Assembly: GCF_003545875.1 (NCBI RefSeq)
Contig: NZ_QHCS01000003.1
Coordinates: 124,001-188,000, forward strand
From: Leptospira stimsonii
GTDB taxonomy: Bacteria > Spirochaetota > Leptospiria > Leptospirales > Leptospiraceae
Reading direction: 5' to 3'
Length of the DNA: 64,000 nucleotides
Positions 51,958-60,411 of the stretch are shown here, in pieces. Position numbers and translations under genes: made by a program. The first letter of the stretch is position 1. The number at the start of each line of letters is the position of its first letter. The notes beneath the pieces were generated by a model. It did not search any database, was not told the DNA's origin, and was given only the letters and a program-made list of their open reading frames with translations.

Positions 51958-52498
51958 ATCTGAATTTACAGATATCGTTAGTTCCACTAGGGACATTGTC
52001 CTCTCTGCGATTGAAAAAAACCTCGCAGAGAGGTTTTCTTATGCTATCGACGACGTAGCGCAAGAAACCTATTTTCGCGCGTACAAAGCCTTAAAAAAAG
52101 ATCAGTTTCGCAAAGAATCCAAACTGAGCACTTGGTTGTACGCGATCGCCAGAAACGAATCCCTCAGAATGAACGATAAGCTGAAAAGAGAAGAGGAGCG
52201 CGCCGATAAATTGGCTCGCTCGAAAAAACCGGAAGATTTTATAACTAGAAATTCCAGCTTGAACGGAAAGTCGGGGGACGCGGAGAGTAATTCCCAGGAA
52301 GTGATCGGATTACTTCGTTCACTTTTAGTAAAGATTCCCGATAAATACAGAAGAGTTTTGGAATTCTATTTAGCCGGTTATACGGAAAAACAAATCGCGG
52401 AAACCATGGGTGTAAAACCTGGAACGGTAAAGTCTAGGGCCGCGCGAGGAAAAGAAATGATGAAACGAGTCGGAACAAAGGAGAAATTTTATGAATAA
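51947..52498 (+). CDS. ECF-type RNA polymerase sigma factor
   Basis: The 183-residue protein shows sigma region 2 (DDVAQETYFRAYKALKK and STWLYAIARNESLRM) and region 4 (KIPDKYRRVLEFYLAGYTEKQIAETMGVKPGTVKSRAARGKEMM split across helices). No region 3 or long N-terminus is present, as expected for ECF sigmas. A second ATG lies at 51950. It overlaps the CpxP-like gene (11 bases) and the following membrane protein (8 bases), so the three should be translated together. ECF factors are normally held by anti-sigma proteins; the next gene is the obvious candidate. Confidence 0.92.
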
Positions 52499-52760
52499 TC
52501 ATAATTCCTCTCCTATGAAGGGAGAGATTTTAAAAAGAAAACAGAACCAGGATTGGGTGAAGCAAATTTCGTCTAACGTGGTCAGAAGAGATAAAAGGGA
52601 AACGAGAAATAAAAGGATCGTAGGCGCTTCGCTCGCTCTATTCTTGGGCTTGAGTATGTACGTCGGATTCTGGGTTCAGGATTCAATTATGGATTCTCGT
52701 GATCAAGACCTTTTGAGTATCGGTGTTTTTGAAGAATTGGAAGAAGCTTTCAATCGTTGA
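52491..52760 (+). CDS. Small single-pass membrane protein, putative anti-sigma factor
   Basis: The 89-residue protein has a hydrophilic, basic N-terminus (EILKRKQNQDWVKQISSNVV, about residues 13-32) and a transmembrane segment (RIVGASLALFLGLSMYVGFWV, about 43-62). A short acidic outer tail (LEELEEAFNR) follows. Location and topology fit an ECF anti-sigma factor, though no zinc-finger anti-sigma motif (HxxxCxxC) is present. AAAGGAG precedes the start inside the sigma gene. Assignment is from context. Confidence 0.75.
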   Translation: MNNHNSSPMKGEILKRKQNQDWVKQISSNVVRRDKRETRNKRIVGASLALFLGLSMYVGFWVQDSIMDSRDQDLLSIGVFEELEEAFNR

Positions 52761-52801
52761 ATTCGGAAGAAACAACCCATTTTCTATAAACTCTTTCCGC
52801 T

Positions 52802-52823
52802 AAGCCGGATCTTTCCGGCTTTT
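52802..52823 (+). terminator. Intrinsic terminator after the sigma operon
   Basis: AAGCCGGA pairs with TCCGGCTT around a four-base loop and continues into TTTTG. It should end the CpxP-like/sigma/TM transcript. Confidence 0.8.
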
Positions 52824-52999
52824 GTCTGTTCCATTAAAGATTCTAATTCTTTTTAAATTCGAAGCGGATACATTCATTATTTAGAATGTACCTTTGATTC
52901 TTTTTATCGCTTTTGTTTTCTTTTAGATCAAAAAAATTCAAGAATTCGAAGAAAATCCTTCGAAACAGATTCGTAAAAAATGTCACTCCGATTTTAGAC

Positions 53000-53034
53000 G
53001 GATACGGACCTTAAGTCCGAGTCCAAACTTTTTT
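53000..53034 (+). terminator. Second hairpin with T-run in the 52761-53174 gap
   Basis: CGGAC-CTTAA-GTCCG with flanking GGA/TCC is followed by AAAC and six T residues. No open gene ends here, so it may terminate a small RNA or be a back-up for the operon terminator. The rest of the gap is A+T-rich with no gene. Confidence 0.55.
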
Positions 53035-53174
53035 ACGGTAGAAACTTTGTCGAAACAGACAAAGCCAAAACGTATTCAATCCTTCTCAAATAAAAATCCC
53101 TTTTGATTTCCGAAACACGAAAAAAAATCCAGGGATTTGAATCGTTTTGCGTCCTCCTATTCGAGGAGAATTCT

Positions 53175-53552
53175 ATGTTTCATTTTTTGAACCGAATCGA
53201 ATCACTTGACGCGGAAAAAAATAAAATGTCCGAAGTTATAGAAACGGCGGACGGAGGATGGGAAGGAGCCATTTTAGTTTGCTCGCAGTGCGCAGGGAAA
53301 ATTCCGGGGGAACGTTTTTTAGGAAAGAGCAGGATCAAAAACGAACTAAAAACTCTCATCCGATCCGAAAAAATAGCCGGAGTACGAGTTCTCGAGGTTT
53401 CCTGTTTGAACGTTTGCGAAAAAAATAGAATCGCGATTGCGAATACGCTTTTCTCCGAACCCGGTAAGAAAATCGCGATGGTGCCTGCAAAAACTTCCGC
53501 AAAAAGAATTCTAAATTTTTTTGAGATTGAAAGAGACAACCCGAGTTTTTGA
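53175..53552 (+). CDS. DUF1636-like predicted metal-binding protein
   Basis: From the ATG at 53175 (GAGGAG seven bases ahead) the protein has 125 residues. After a short N-terminal stretch the key pattern is ILVCSQCAGK, then VLEVSCLNVCEKNRIAIA. Four Cys in CxxC and CxxxC form resemble DUF1636 and thioredoxin-like ferredoxin proteins that bind a metal or [2Fe-2S] centre. An in-frame start at 53103 has no ribosome binding site. Function is unknown; it stands alone between a terminator-like hairpin and the convergent efflux operon. Confidence 0.75.
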   Translation: MFHFLNRIESLDAEKNKMSEVIETADGGWEGAILVCSQCAGKIPGERFLGKSRIKNELKTLIRSEKIAGVRVLEVSCLNVCEKNRIAIANTLFSEPGKKIAMVPAKTSAKRILNFFEIERDNPSF

Positions 53553-53661
53553 ATTTCAAGGTTTATCTCTCTGCGGTTTTCTATCTGCTTCTCAATGTAC
53601 GTTAAATTTCTGATTCAAAAATCATAATTTACGAATATATCATTCTGAGACGGCTCGGTTT

Positions 53662-54534
53662 TTATCGGATCTTAGCGCCTTCCTGAATTCCTTCTCCAGG
53701 GTATAAGATGACTTCGTCTCCTTCTTTCAATCCGTCTGTGATCAAGGCGTTTTCTCCACTTCTGGCCTCCAGCTTGACCTTGGATTTCCTCGCTTTATTT
53801 TTCAGGACCTGAAAGACGAACCAGTCTTCTCCCTCTCGAAACAATGCGGCGGTCGGAGCGATGATTTGATTTTCTTTTTTGTCGCTTATGATTTTACAAC
53901 GAACTTGAAATCCTTCCCCCATTTCGGACGGCGGAATAAAATCCACGATCGCTCTGACTCTTTGTTCTTCCACGCCAAGGGAGGAGACTTTTGTAAAAGC
54001 GGCGGGCTCGACCAAACGCAAATTTCCTTCCAACTTTCCTCCTCCCCAGCCTTCGATTTCGACCGGATTTCCGGGATGAAGATGAACCGCTTCCTGCGTT
54101 AGAACTTCTGCGGCGATTTCCAAACGATCCGTATTGCCGACTTCGAGAAGAGGTGTTCCCATTTCGATCGGTCCTTCGCTTTCTCTGATCACCTTGAGCA
54201 CCTTACCTGTGATAGGTGAATTTACGGTTCGATCATAGTCCCACTTTACGATCGCGAGAGTTTCTCCTTTGCTAACGGATTCTCCTGCGTGTTTATGGAT
54301 TCTTTTTAAGATTCCGCTCACGGGTGAGAAGATCGTAAATTTTTCCTGGACCCTAGTGATTCCTTCCTCTTCTACGATTTGCTGATAGGTTCCTCTGATC
54401 ACTTTTGCGGTTTCGGAGACGACTGGTTTAGGTCTTAGTAAAAACCATAAAACGAAAACGAGAATTCCAATACCGATCCCGATTTTGAATTTCCGATTTG
54501 AGACGACCGACTTCCAGTCTTCTTTCCAATTCAT
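53662..54534 (-). CDS. HlyD/MacA-type membrane fusion protein
   Basis: The 290-residue protein has an N-terminal membrane anchor (KIGIGIGILVFVLWFLL) and a lipoyl-like hairpin pair (FSPVSGILKRIHKHAGESVS and NSPITGKVLKVIRESEGPI). A beta-barrel region and a C-terminal domain follow (LITDGLKEGDEVILYPGEG). The adaptor joins an inner-membrane transporter to an outer-membrane exit. The alpha-helical hairpin typical of longer adaptors is short or missing. It lies 2 bases downstream of the FtsX-like permease in an ATPase-permease-adaptor operon. Confidence 0.88.
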   Translation of the reverse strand: MNWKEDWKSVVSNRKFKIGIGIGILVFVLWFLLRPKPVVSETAKVIRGTYQQIVEEEGITRVQEKFTIFSPVSGILKRIHKHAGESVSKGETLAIVKWDYDRTVNSPITGKVLKVIRESEGPIEMGTPLLEVGNTDRLEIAAEVLTQEAVHLHPGNPVEIEGWGGGKLEGNLRLVEPAAFTKVSSLGVEEQRVRAIVDFIPPSEMGEGFQVRCKIISDKKENQIIAPTAALFREGEDWFVFQVLKNKARKSKVKLEARSGENALITDGLKEGDEVILYPGEGIQEGAKIR

Positions 54535-54536
54535 AT

Positions 54537-56876
54537 TTATTCCCTTATTTTTAGGATCGATAGAAGATCCATTGTTTTGATTTTTGAATACAAAATAAAA
54601 TAACTCAGGATGGAAGTTCCTAAGGTCATCAGAATCGCGACGGCGTATGTGCGATAAGAAATAATCAGAGGGATTTTGAATCCTTCGGTTTCCACTGTCG
54701 TCATCAAAAGATAGGCCAAAGAATATCCTAACACACAGCCGATCGGAAGAGAAGCGATGATCTCTACTCCTAATTCTCCGGCTATTATTTTAAAAACTTC
54801 TTCCCTTGTAAATCCGAGAATTCTTAAACTTCCAAGTTCGAAAATTCTTTCGGATAGGGAAATCATCGCTGTGTTGTAGACGACTCCGATTGAGATGACC
54901 GAAGCGAATATAAAAAGAATCACGGTCGTTGCGAGTGTGCTCCGCGACATCGTATCCGTAAATACTTTGAGGCTTCCCGCTCGTGTGGAAACCCCCGAAA
55001 TTTTAGGAACGTCCTTTAGTCTGGACAATAACGCCGATTCTTCTTTTGCGTCGGTTCGTAAAGCGATGAGATTTACGCTTTCTCCTTCACCTAACAGTTG
55101 ATTAACGGAGTTGAGATCCATATAAGCGCCTTGTCCTAAAAGTTCTTCGACCAGCCCGTCAACTCGAACCGCGATTTTTTTTCGGTTTCCTTCCAGGATT
55201 TCCATTTGAATTTGAGAGCCGGTTCTGATTTTCATTTTTTCCGCAACCCCGGAATTCAAAAAGATTCCCGAGCTTGGAGGGGTGAGGATATTTCTTTTCT
55301 TTCCGACGAGTCTTCGTAATTCGGCCTTATCCGGTATTCCTTGCAGAGCCATTTCTTTGGAAAGATGTCCAACGCGAATTCGTATCGGAATCATTCGATA
55401 ACCTTCCGCAGATAATACGGCCGGATCCTTTTGCAGATCGTCGACTGCGGTTTTGGAAACGGGACCTAAAAAAGAAACGGTGATCGATTCTCTTTGAAGA
55501 AGATCGAATTGAATTTCGATCATCGCATTCACCGCGTCGCGCGAAAACATTCCTAAAATCATAATCATGACCGATGTTGAAATTCCAAGAATTGCGATCA
55601 AGGTTCTCGCGGGTCTTCTGGTTAGATTTCTTAAGATCATTCTGGTTTGTGTGGAAAGACTTTTCGTATATGTTTCGATCCAGTTTTTTCGAAAACTCAT
55701 CGGAACCGGCGCTCGCATCGCTTGAGCCGGATCCAATTTCAGAATTCCGAAAATCGAGTAAGTTGTTCCTAACGCTCCCGCAAGAATTCCTATTAAAATT
55801 CCGAATAAGCCCAAAGATGGATTAAAAATAAAAACAAGGTGGGGAAATCGGTAATAGTCCGAGTAAAGATTTCTCATCGCGTCGCCGAGCCAGATTCCCA
55901 CTAAAACCCCCAGTATGGAACCGAGTCCGCTGATCACGGATATGATTTTGAGATAATGGAGAGCGATTTCTATATTCGAATATCCTAATGCTTTGAGCGT
56001 TGCGATCTGTTCCCTTTCTTTCGAGATGATTCGAGTCGATACGATATGAAGTAGGAAGGCGGCGACTCCGAGAAAAATCATCGGCAAAGAGTAGGCCATC
56101 GTTTTCAGTTGTTTGAATTCATCCCTTAGAAAGGAATGAGACGGCAACTTATCCCTGTCGTACGCGCCGTATCCTCCGTAGGGTTCCAGAATCTGATCGA
56201 TTCTCTTTAGAACGGAAGTTTTTTGCGCTCCGGGGGCAAACGTAAAAACCGCGTCGTTGAAGGCGCCGACCATTCCGAACGCATTCTCCATTCCTTTTCG
56301 ATCCATCCATAAAATTCCGAAGTGTTTGTCGTCCGGAAGTGGATTGGTTCCGCGGAAAATATAAACGTATTCCGGTGAAAGTGCAATTCCGCTGACGGTA
56401 AGAATTTTTTTCTCCCCTTGTAAGATCCCCACGATCCGGTTTCCGGGAGATAGTTTATTCGCAATTGCGAACGCTTCGCTTAACAAAACTTCGTTGTCTC
56501 CTTTGGGTAGTCTGCCGGAGCGAAGGTGAGGAACGTTGATCCCTTGCGATAAGGATACGAATCTTCCGGAAGTCGGGAGAGTTTCATTAGGAATATCTAA
56601 TACGGCTTCTTGGACGATTCTCGATCGAATCGTTCCGATTCCCGGAACGTCTATCAAGTTTTGAAGAATCGATTCTGGCGCTCTTTTTAAGGAGACAAAT
56701 CCCTGTGCGAAGTATGAGGAAGAATAGAATTTTTCCCGCGCCGAAAAAAGGGAATCGTATGCGCTTCTGGACGCGACAAAGACCGCGATTCCCGCGGCGA
56801 CGACCATTGCGATCGTGATTCCTTGGGCTTTGAGAGATTTCATTTCCCGAAAAACTTTGCGATCGAGGATTTTCAC
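54537..56876 (-). CDS. FtsX-like ABC transporter permease (duplicated type)
   Basis: The 779-residue protein has an N-terminal helix (GITIAMVVAAGIAVFVASR), a large periplasmic domain and helices around PMIFLGVAAFLLHIVSTRI and SGLGSILGVLVGIWLGD. A second TM-periplasmic-TM unit starts at RPARTLIAILGISTSVMIMILG and ends with FILFIFASVISIGVVYNTAMIS and a final helix pair. Two tandem FtsX permease repeats are typical of MacB/LolE-like large exporters. It overlaps the ATPase gene by 4 bases (ATGA). Substrates could be lipids, peptides or drugs. Confidence 0.9.
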   Translation of the reverse strand: MKILDRKVFREMKSLKAQGITIAMVVAAGIAVFVASRSAYDSLFSAREKFYSSSYFAQGFVSLKRAPESILQNLIDVPGIGTIRSRIVQEAVLDIPNETLPTSGRFVSLSQGINVPHLRSGRLPKGDNEVLLSEAFAIANKLSPGNRIVGILQGEKKILTVSGIALSPEYVYIFRGTNPLPDDKHFGILWMDRKGMENAFGMVGAFNDAVFTFAPGAQKTSVLKRIDQILEPYGGYGAYDRDKLPSHSFLRDEFKQLKTMAYSLPMIFLGVAAFLLHIVSTRIISKEREQIATLKALGYSNIEIALHYLKIISVISGLGSILGVLVGIWLGDAMRNLYSDYYRFPHLVFIFNPSLGLFGILIGILAGALGTTYSIFGILKLDPAQAMRAPVPMSFRKNWIETYTKSLSTQTRMILRNLTRRPARTLIAILGISTSVMIMILGMFSRDAVNAMIEIQFDLLQRESITVSFLGPVSKTAVDDLQKDPAVLSAEGYRMIPIRIRVGHLSKEMALQGIPDKAELRRLVGKKRNILTPPSSGIFLNSGVAEKMKIRTGSQIQMEILEGNRKKIAVRVDGLVEELLGQGAYMDLNSVNQLLGEGESVNLIALRTDAKEESALLSRLKDVPKISGVSTRAGSLKVFTDTMSRSTLATTVILFIFASVISIGVVYNTAMISLSERIFELGSLRILGFTREEVFKIIAGELGVEIIASLPIGCVLGYSLAYLLMTTVETEGFKIPLIISYRTYAVAILMTLGTSILSYFILYSKIKTMDLLSILKIRE

Positions 56877-57601
56877 CAGTTCAACTCTTCCGACTTTTTT
56901 TTGCGGGAATTCTTTTTGTTGGAAATTACAGTTCCGTCTCTCATTTCGATAATTCGATCCGCCATCTGTGCGATCGTCGCGTTATGTGTGATGACGACGG
57001 TGGTCGTTCCCAATTCTAAATTCACTTTTGAGATTGCGTCCAAGACGACCCTTCCGGTTTTGAAGTCGAGGGCTCCGGTCGGTTCGTCGCAGAGTAGCAC
57101 ATCCGGTCTTTTGGCGATCGCCCTCGCGATAGCGACTCTTTGTTGTTCTCCTCCGGACATCTGAGCCGGGAAATGATCTTTTCTTTCAAGAAGTCCTACG
57201 AGTGAAAGCGCGTCCTCGGAAGTCATCGGATGGGAGCTGAGTTCGGTTACCAAGGAAACGTTTTCCAGTGCAGTAAGACTCGGGATTAGATTATAAAATT
57301 GGAATACGAATCCTACGTGATCCCTTCGATATAGAGTTAGGCTTTTATCATCTTTTGAAAATAGATCGTGATCCTGGAAACGGACTTCTCCGGAAGTGGG
57401 CGTATCAAGACCGCCTAATATGTTCAACAAGGTGGATTTGCCCGAACCCGAAGGACCCAAAAGAACTACAAATTCTCCGGATCGGAGTTCCAAATCCACT
57501 CCGTGCAAGGCAGGAACCTCGACCTCTCCCATCTTGTAGATTTTTCCGATTTTTTTGGCCTCGAATACGATCTCGTTTTTTTTCTGAATCTTTTGGGTCA
57601 T
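56873..57601 (-). CDS. ABC transporter ATPase of the LolD/MacB family
   Basis: The 242-residue ATPase has Walker A LGPSGSGKSTLLNILGG, Q-loop GFVFQFYNLIPSLTALENV, signature MSGGEQQRVAIARA, Walker B VLLCDEPTGALD and H-loop VVITHNATIAQMAD. The LolD/MacB-type tail RIIEMRDGTVISN follows. It energises the permease at 54537. It is the first gene of the three-gene operon and is divergent from the AraC regulator, with a 133-base shared promoter region. Confidence 0.94.
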   Translation of the reverse strand: MTQKIQKKNEIVFEAKKIGKIYKMGEVEVPALHGVDLELRSGEFVVLLGPSGSGKSTLLNILGGLDTPTSGEVRFQDHDLFSKDDKSLTLYRRDHVGFVFQFYNLIPSLTALENVSLVTELSSHPMTSEDALSLVGLLERKDHFPAQMSGGEQQRVAIARAIAKRPDVLLCDEPTGALDFKTGRVVLDAISKVNLELGTTTVVITHNATIAQMADRIIEMRDGTVISNKKNSRKKKSEELNW

Positions 57602-57661
57602 CGCAGTGGGTCATTCTGCTTTTTTCCGGACTTGAGAAAAGAAAAATAATTCTCTTCGGAG

Positions 57662-57689
57662 TTGATTTACATCATCGAATGTTTATCCT
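57662..57689 (+). promoter_or_regulatory. Candidate promoter for the 7TM-AraC gene
   Basis: TTGATT (57662-57667) and TATCCT (57684-57689) are spaced 16 bases apart, 46 bases ahead of the ATG at 57735. It resembles sigma-70 elements but is not strong. Confidence 0.35.
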
Positions 57690-57734
57690 TTCCATAATCC
57701 GATCCGCATTTAACATAAGGAAATATTTTATTCT

Positions 57735-58871
57735 ATGCCTCCAACTGGTCCGCCCCATCCTCCGCCTGGCTTTCCGATTCCTCCGATCTCTTTGACGATC
57801 ACCGTTTTTGTTGTCTTCGTTCTTTGGTTCAAAAGAGATCGATTTTCCTATGATCGATGGTTCGTCTTTTTCTTGTTAGCCTTGAGTTGTCTTCATTTGG
57901 CCCATATCTTAAAAAGAGATTTTGGCAGATCGTATTTTGATTTTTTTCATATTCCGCAACTTCTTTTGGGCCCGCTCTTCTTTCTCTACTTAAAAGACCT
58001 CATAGGAGTCGGAGTAGGAAGAAAGGATTGGTTTCATCTTATTCCGTATTTTGTTTTCGTTCTCTTATTCTTTATTTTTAAAATTTCAGAAGAATCGCGA
58101 TCGTTGTCCGATCTTTTTTTCGGTCCGGAAGGATGGATCTTAAAACGCTCCACTTTTGTTTCTTTGCTTTTTTATTCCGGATCCAGTTACTATCAGATTT
58201 ACAAAGCCGAAAAGGAACCGGTAAATTCCGCGATCGAGTCCTTACGATTTGGATGGTTGAAGGCTTTGATCGTCCTTGTTTTTCTGATTTTGTATTATCA
58301 TGGTCTTTCTTTTTTCTGGAATAGGATTTACGCTTCTTCTCCGGAAGGAATTCTGCCTCCGATTCGAGGATACGATATTCTAATCTTTACGATTCTTTTT
58401 TCGCTCTTTGGAGTTCGCCAGAGTCTGATTCATTCGGCGTGGCTTCTCGGACAGAATGATTCTGATTCGATCGTGAAAAAGAGAAAATACGAACGATCGG
58501 GTTTGGAGTTCGAAAAACTGAACGAATACGCCATCGCAGTGAAAGAGCATATGGATCAAAAAAAGCCGTATCGAAACAGTGAATTCTCCCTGGACCAATT
58601 GGCCGAAGAATTGAACATTCCAAGAGCTCATATCACGCAGGCTTTAAACGAGGTTCTGGGAACGAATTTCTACAATTTCGTGAACGAATCGAGAGTTCGT
58701 GAATTCATTCGTCTTTTGGATTCTGCACCGGGAGAAAGGACTTCCGTTTTGCGCTTGGCTTTCGAAGCCGGTTTTAATTCCAAATCCACCTTCAACCAGT
58801 CTTTCAAGAGGATCGTGGGAACGACTCCTTCCCTTTATATCTCAGAAAAAAGGCAAAAAAATGCGTCTTAG
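57735..58871 (+). CDS. Membrane-embedded AraC-family transcriptional regulator (7TM-HTH)
   Basis: The 378-residue protein starts with a Pro-rich tip (PPTGPPHPPPGFPIPP), then about seven hydrophobic segments (SLTITVFVVFVLW, WFVFFLLALSCLHLAHIL, LLLGPLFFLYL and others up to about residue 245). At the C-terminus lies an AraC HTH pair: SLDQLAEELNIPRAHITQAL and SVLRLAFEAGFNSKSTFNQ, ending in FKRIVGTTPSLYIS. Such proteins may sense membrane or envelope signals and regulate from the membrane. The YHYH/MORN/SCO1 lipoprotein cluster follows on the same strand, with a 16-base palindrome between. Confidence 0.87.
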   Translation: MPPTGPPHPPPGFPIPPISLTITVFVVFVLWFKRDRFSYDRWFVFFLLALSCLHLAHILKRDFGRSYFDFFHIPQLLLGPLFFLYLKDLIGVGVGRKDWFHLIPYFVFVLLFFIFKISEESRSLSDLFFGPEGWILKRSTFVSLLFYSGSSYYQIYKAEKEPVNSAIESLRFGWLKALIVLVFLILYYHGLSFFWNRIYASSPEGILPPIRGYDILIFTILFSLFGVRQSLIHSAWLLGQNDSDSIVKKRKYERSGLEFEKLNEYAIAVKEHMDQKKPYRNSEFSLDQLAEELNIPRAHITQALNEVLGTNFYNFVNESRVREFIRLLDSAPGERTSVLRLAFEAGFNSKSTFNQSFKRIVGTTPSLYISEKRQKNAS

Positions 58872-58935
58872 CCGATTGGTTCGGTCGACGATTTTCGTCC
58901 ACTGCCTTATACTCAAGTGCCATAAATTCATGCGT

Positions 58936-58951
58936 CTCAAGGCGCCTTGAG
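58936..58951. promoter_or_regulatory. Perfect 16-base palindrome ahead of the YHYH gene
   Basis: CTCAAGGCGCCTTGAG has 8-base arms with no centre. A related half-site, CTCAAGTGCC, lies about 23 bases upstream (58913-58922). Together they look like operator sites or an end-of-transcript structure for the 7TM-AraC gene. Confidence 0.55.
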
Positions 58952-58964
58952 AAAAGGGGAAAAA

Positions 58965-59855
58965 ATGATTCAAAAAACGATTCTGATACTTATGCTCAGT
59001 CTTTCTTTTTTACTTTGTAAGAAGGACGAGAAAAACGACGATCTCACGATCGCAACCTTGGGAATAATCGCCGCCACAGGATTTTGCAACGGCTCACTGG
59101 CTACCACAGGAACCGGAGTTTCCAAGGCAACCGCGACGATCGATTCTTCTTCCGGTTGTGTGACTGGCGTAACGACTTGTATGGACTCGGCTCTCCCTTC
59201 TTGGATCAAAAATAATTTTAAATGTTCTACGGCTTATGTTTCCGGGAGTTCCTACGTTTTTAAATCTCAGAACGTTCCGAATACGAAGAGTTACTACTAC
59301 GGTTCCACTTCTCCCTTGTTCGAAGCTCTTCCCGGCGGTAATACTCCTGCGGGAACCAATTCCATTTCGGCTCAGAAATTAGTTTATGCGATTCCTTCCA
59401 CTCCTACGAAAGGAACCGGAACCGTGAGCACTCAAGGCGGACTCGTATCCATCGGTATTACCGTAAACGGTCTTGCGATTTTCAACAACGCGGCGGCTCC
59501 TCCGGATAATCTTTCGGTCGAAGCGATGACCTTTGATAACTTCGGCGGCCACCCCCAAAACCAAGGTGTTTATCATCATCACGCGGCGGTAACAAAAGTA
59601 AGCAATAACGATGCTAATTTGATCGGAATTATCTTAGATGGATATGCGATTTACGGCGAAAAGTGCGACAATGGAACCGCGGCAACCGGCGACGATTTTA
59701 CACCAACATTAGATTCTTTGCATGGACATACCGCGGCTACGGTTCACTTTTCGACTCCTACCTATCACTACCACTACGTGCTGGACGCGACCGCAACGAT
59801 CAAAACTCTAATGGGTTCTTACTTTTACGGTACGATAGGAAGTGTTTCTAACTAA
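58965..59855 (+). CDS. YHYH-domain lipoprotein
   Basis: The 296-residue protein has a lipobox LSFLLC (Cys18) followed by an acidic linker. The mature region has several Cys, a YHYH-domain core with FGGHPQNQGVYHHHAAV (residues about 193-209), LDGYAIYGEKCDNG and HGHTAATVHFSTPTYHYHYVLD (about 253-274). The many His residues form a likely metal-binding surface; YHYH proteins have no settled function. AAAAGGGGAAAAA precedes the ATG at 58965. It overlaps the MORN gene by 14 bases. SCO1 is the third gene, hinting at copper. Confidence 0.88.
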   Translation: MIQKTILILMLSLSFLLCKKDEKNDDLTIATLGIIAATGFCNGSLATTGTGVSKATATIDSSSGCVTGVTTCMDSALPSWIKNNFKCSTAYVSGSSYVFKSQNVPNTKSYYYGSTSPLFEALPGGNTPAGTNSISAQKLVYAIPSTPTKGTGTVSTQGGLVSIGITVNGLAIFNNAAAPPDNLSVEAMTFDNFGGHPQNQGVYHHHAAVTKVSNNDANLIGIILDGYAIYGEKCDNGTAATGDDFTPTLDSLHGHTAATVHFSTPTYHYHYVLDATATIKTLMGSYFYGTIGSVSN

Positions 59856-60402
59856 GACGCTTTCGATCTTTTTCGTTTTCTTGACGACCTTCTTTACGAT
59901 CGGTTGTCAAGGAAGCGTCACGATCGAATCTTCCGACCCGAACCTCGCCGTATTTAAGGATAAGGTTTACTATAAACTTAAGCCATTCAACGGTTTTATC
60001 AGAACAACCTTTCCGGCACTGGATGAAATTCAAATAACGGAATTCAAAGACGGACTCGAAGACGGAGAATATATCTCGCGAAACGAAAGCGGAATTGTTT
60101 TGGAAAAAAGGACTTTCAAAGAAGGTCTCAAAGTGGGAGTTCACCGCGCTTGGTATCGGAACGGAAACAATCGTTTTTATGCGGAATTCAATTCCGGTAA
60201 ATATATAAACGATCACTGGGAATGGTATGACAACGGTAAACCTTCCCTCTATGAGAAGTTCGACGAAAACGGAAAATTGATCGTCGTGAAAAAGTGGAAT
60301 CGGAACGGACAAATCTATATGAACACCGTGATTGCGTCCGACGGAAGTTCCGTGGGATTGCCGGGAAGTAAAATCTGCGAGCCGATCAAAAAAACGGACT
60401 AA
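59842..60402 (+). CDS. MORN/YwqK-type repeat lipoprotein
   Basis: The 186-residue protein has a lipobox FTIGC after a signal segment (IFFVFLTTFFTIGC), then MORN/YwqK-type repeats: EFKDGLEDGEYISRNESG, TFKEGLKVGVHRAWYRNG, NDHWEWYDNGKPSLYEKF and KWNRNGQIYMN. These repeats are found in membrane-associated and toxin-antitoxin YwqK-like proteins, usually as binding scaffolds. The start is uncertain: GTG at 59842 has AGGA only one base away and overlaps the YHYH stop. It lies 9 bases before the SCO1 gene in one operon. Confidence 0.8.
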   Translation: MFLTKTLSIFFVFLTTFFTIGCQGSVTIESSDPNLAVFKDKVYYKLKPFNGFIRTTFPALDEIQITEFKDGLEDGEYISRNESGIVLEKRTFKEGLKVGVHRAWYRNGNNRFYAEFNSGKYINDHWEWYDNGKPSLYEKFDENGKLIVVKKWNRNGQIYMNTVIASDGSSVGLPGSKICEPIKKTD

Positions 60403-60411
60403 GAAAAGAAT

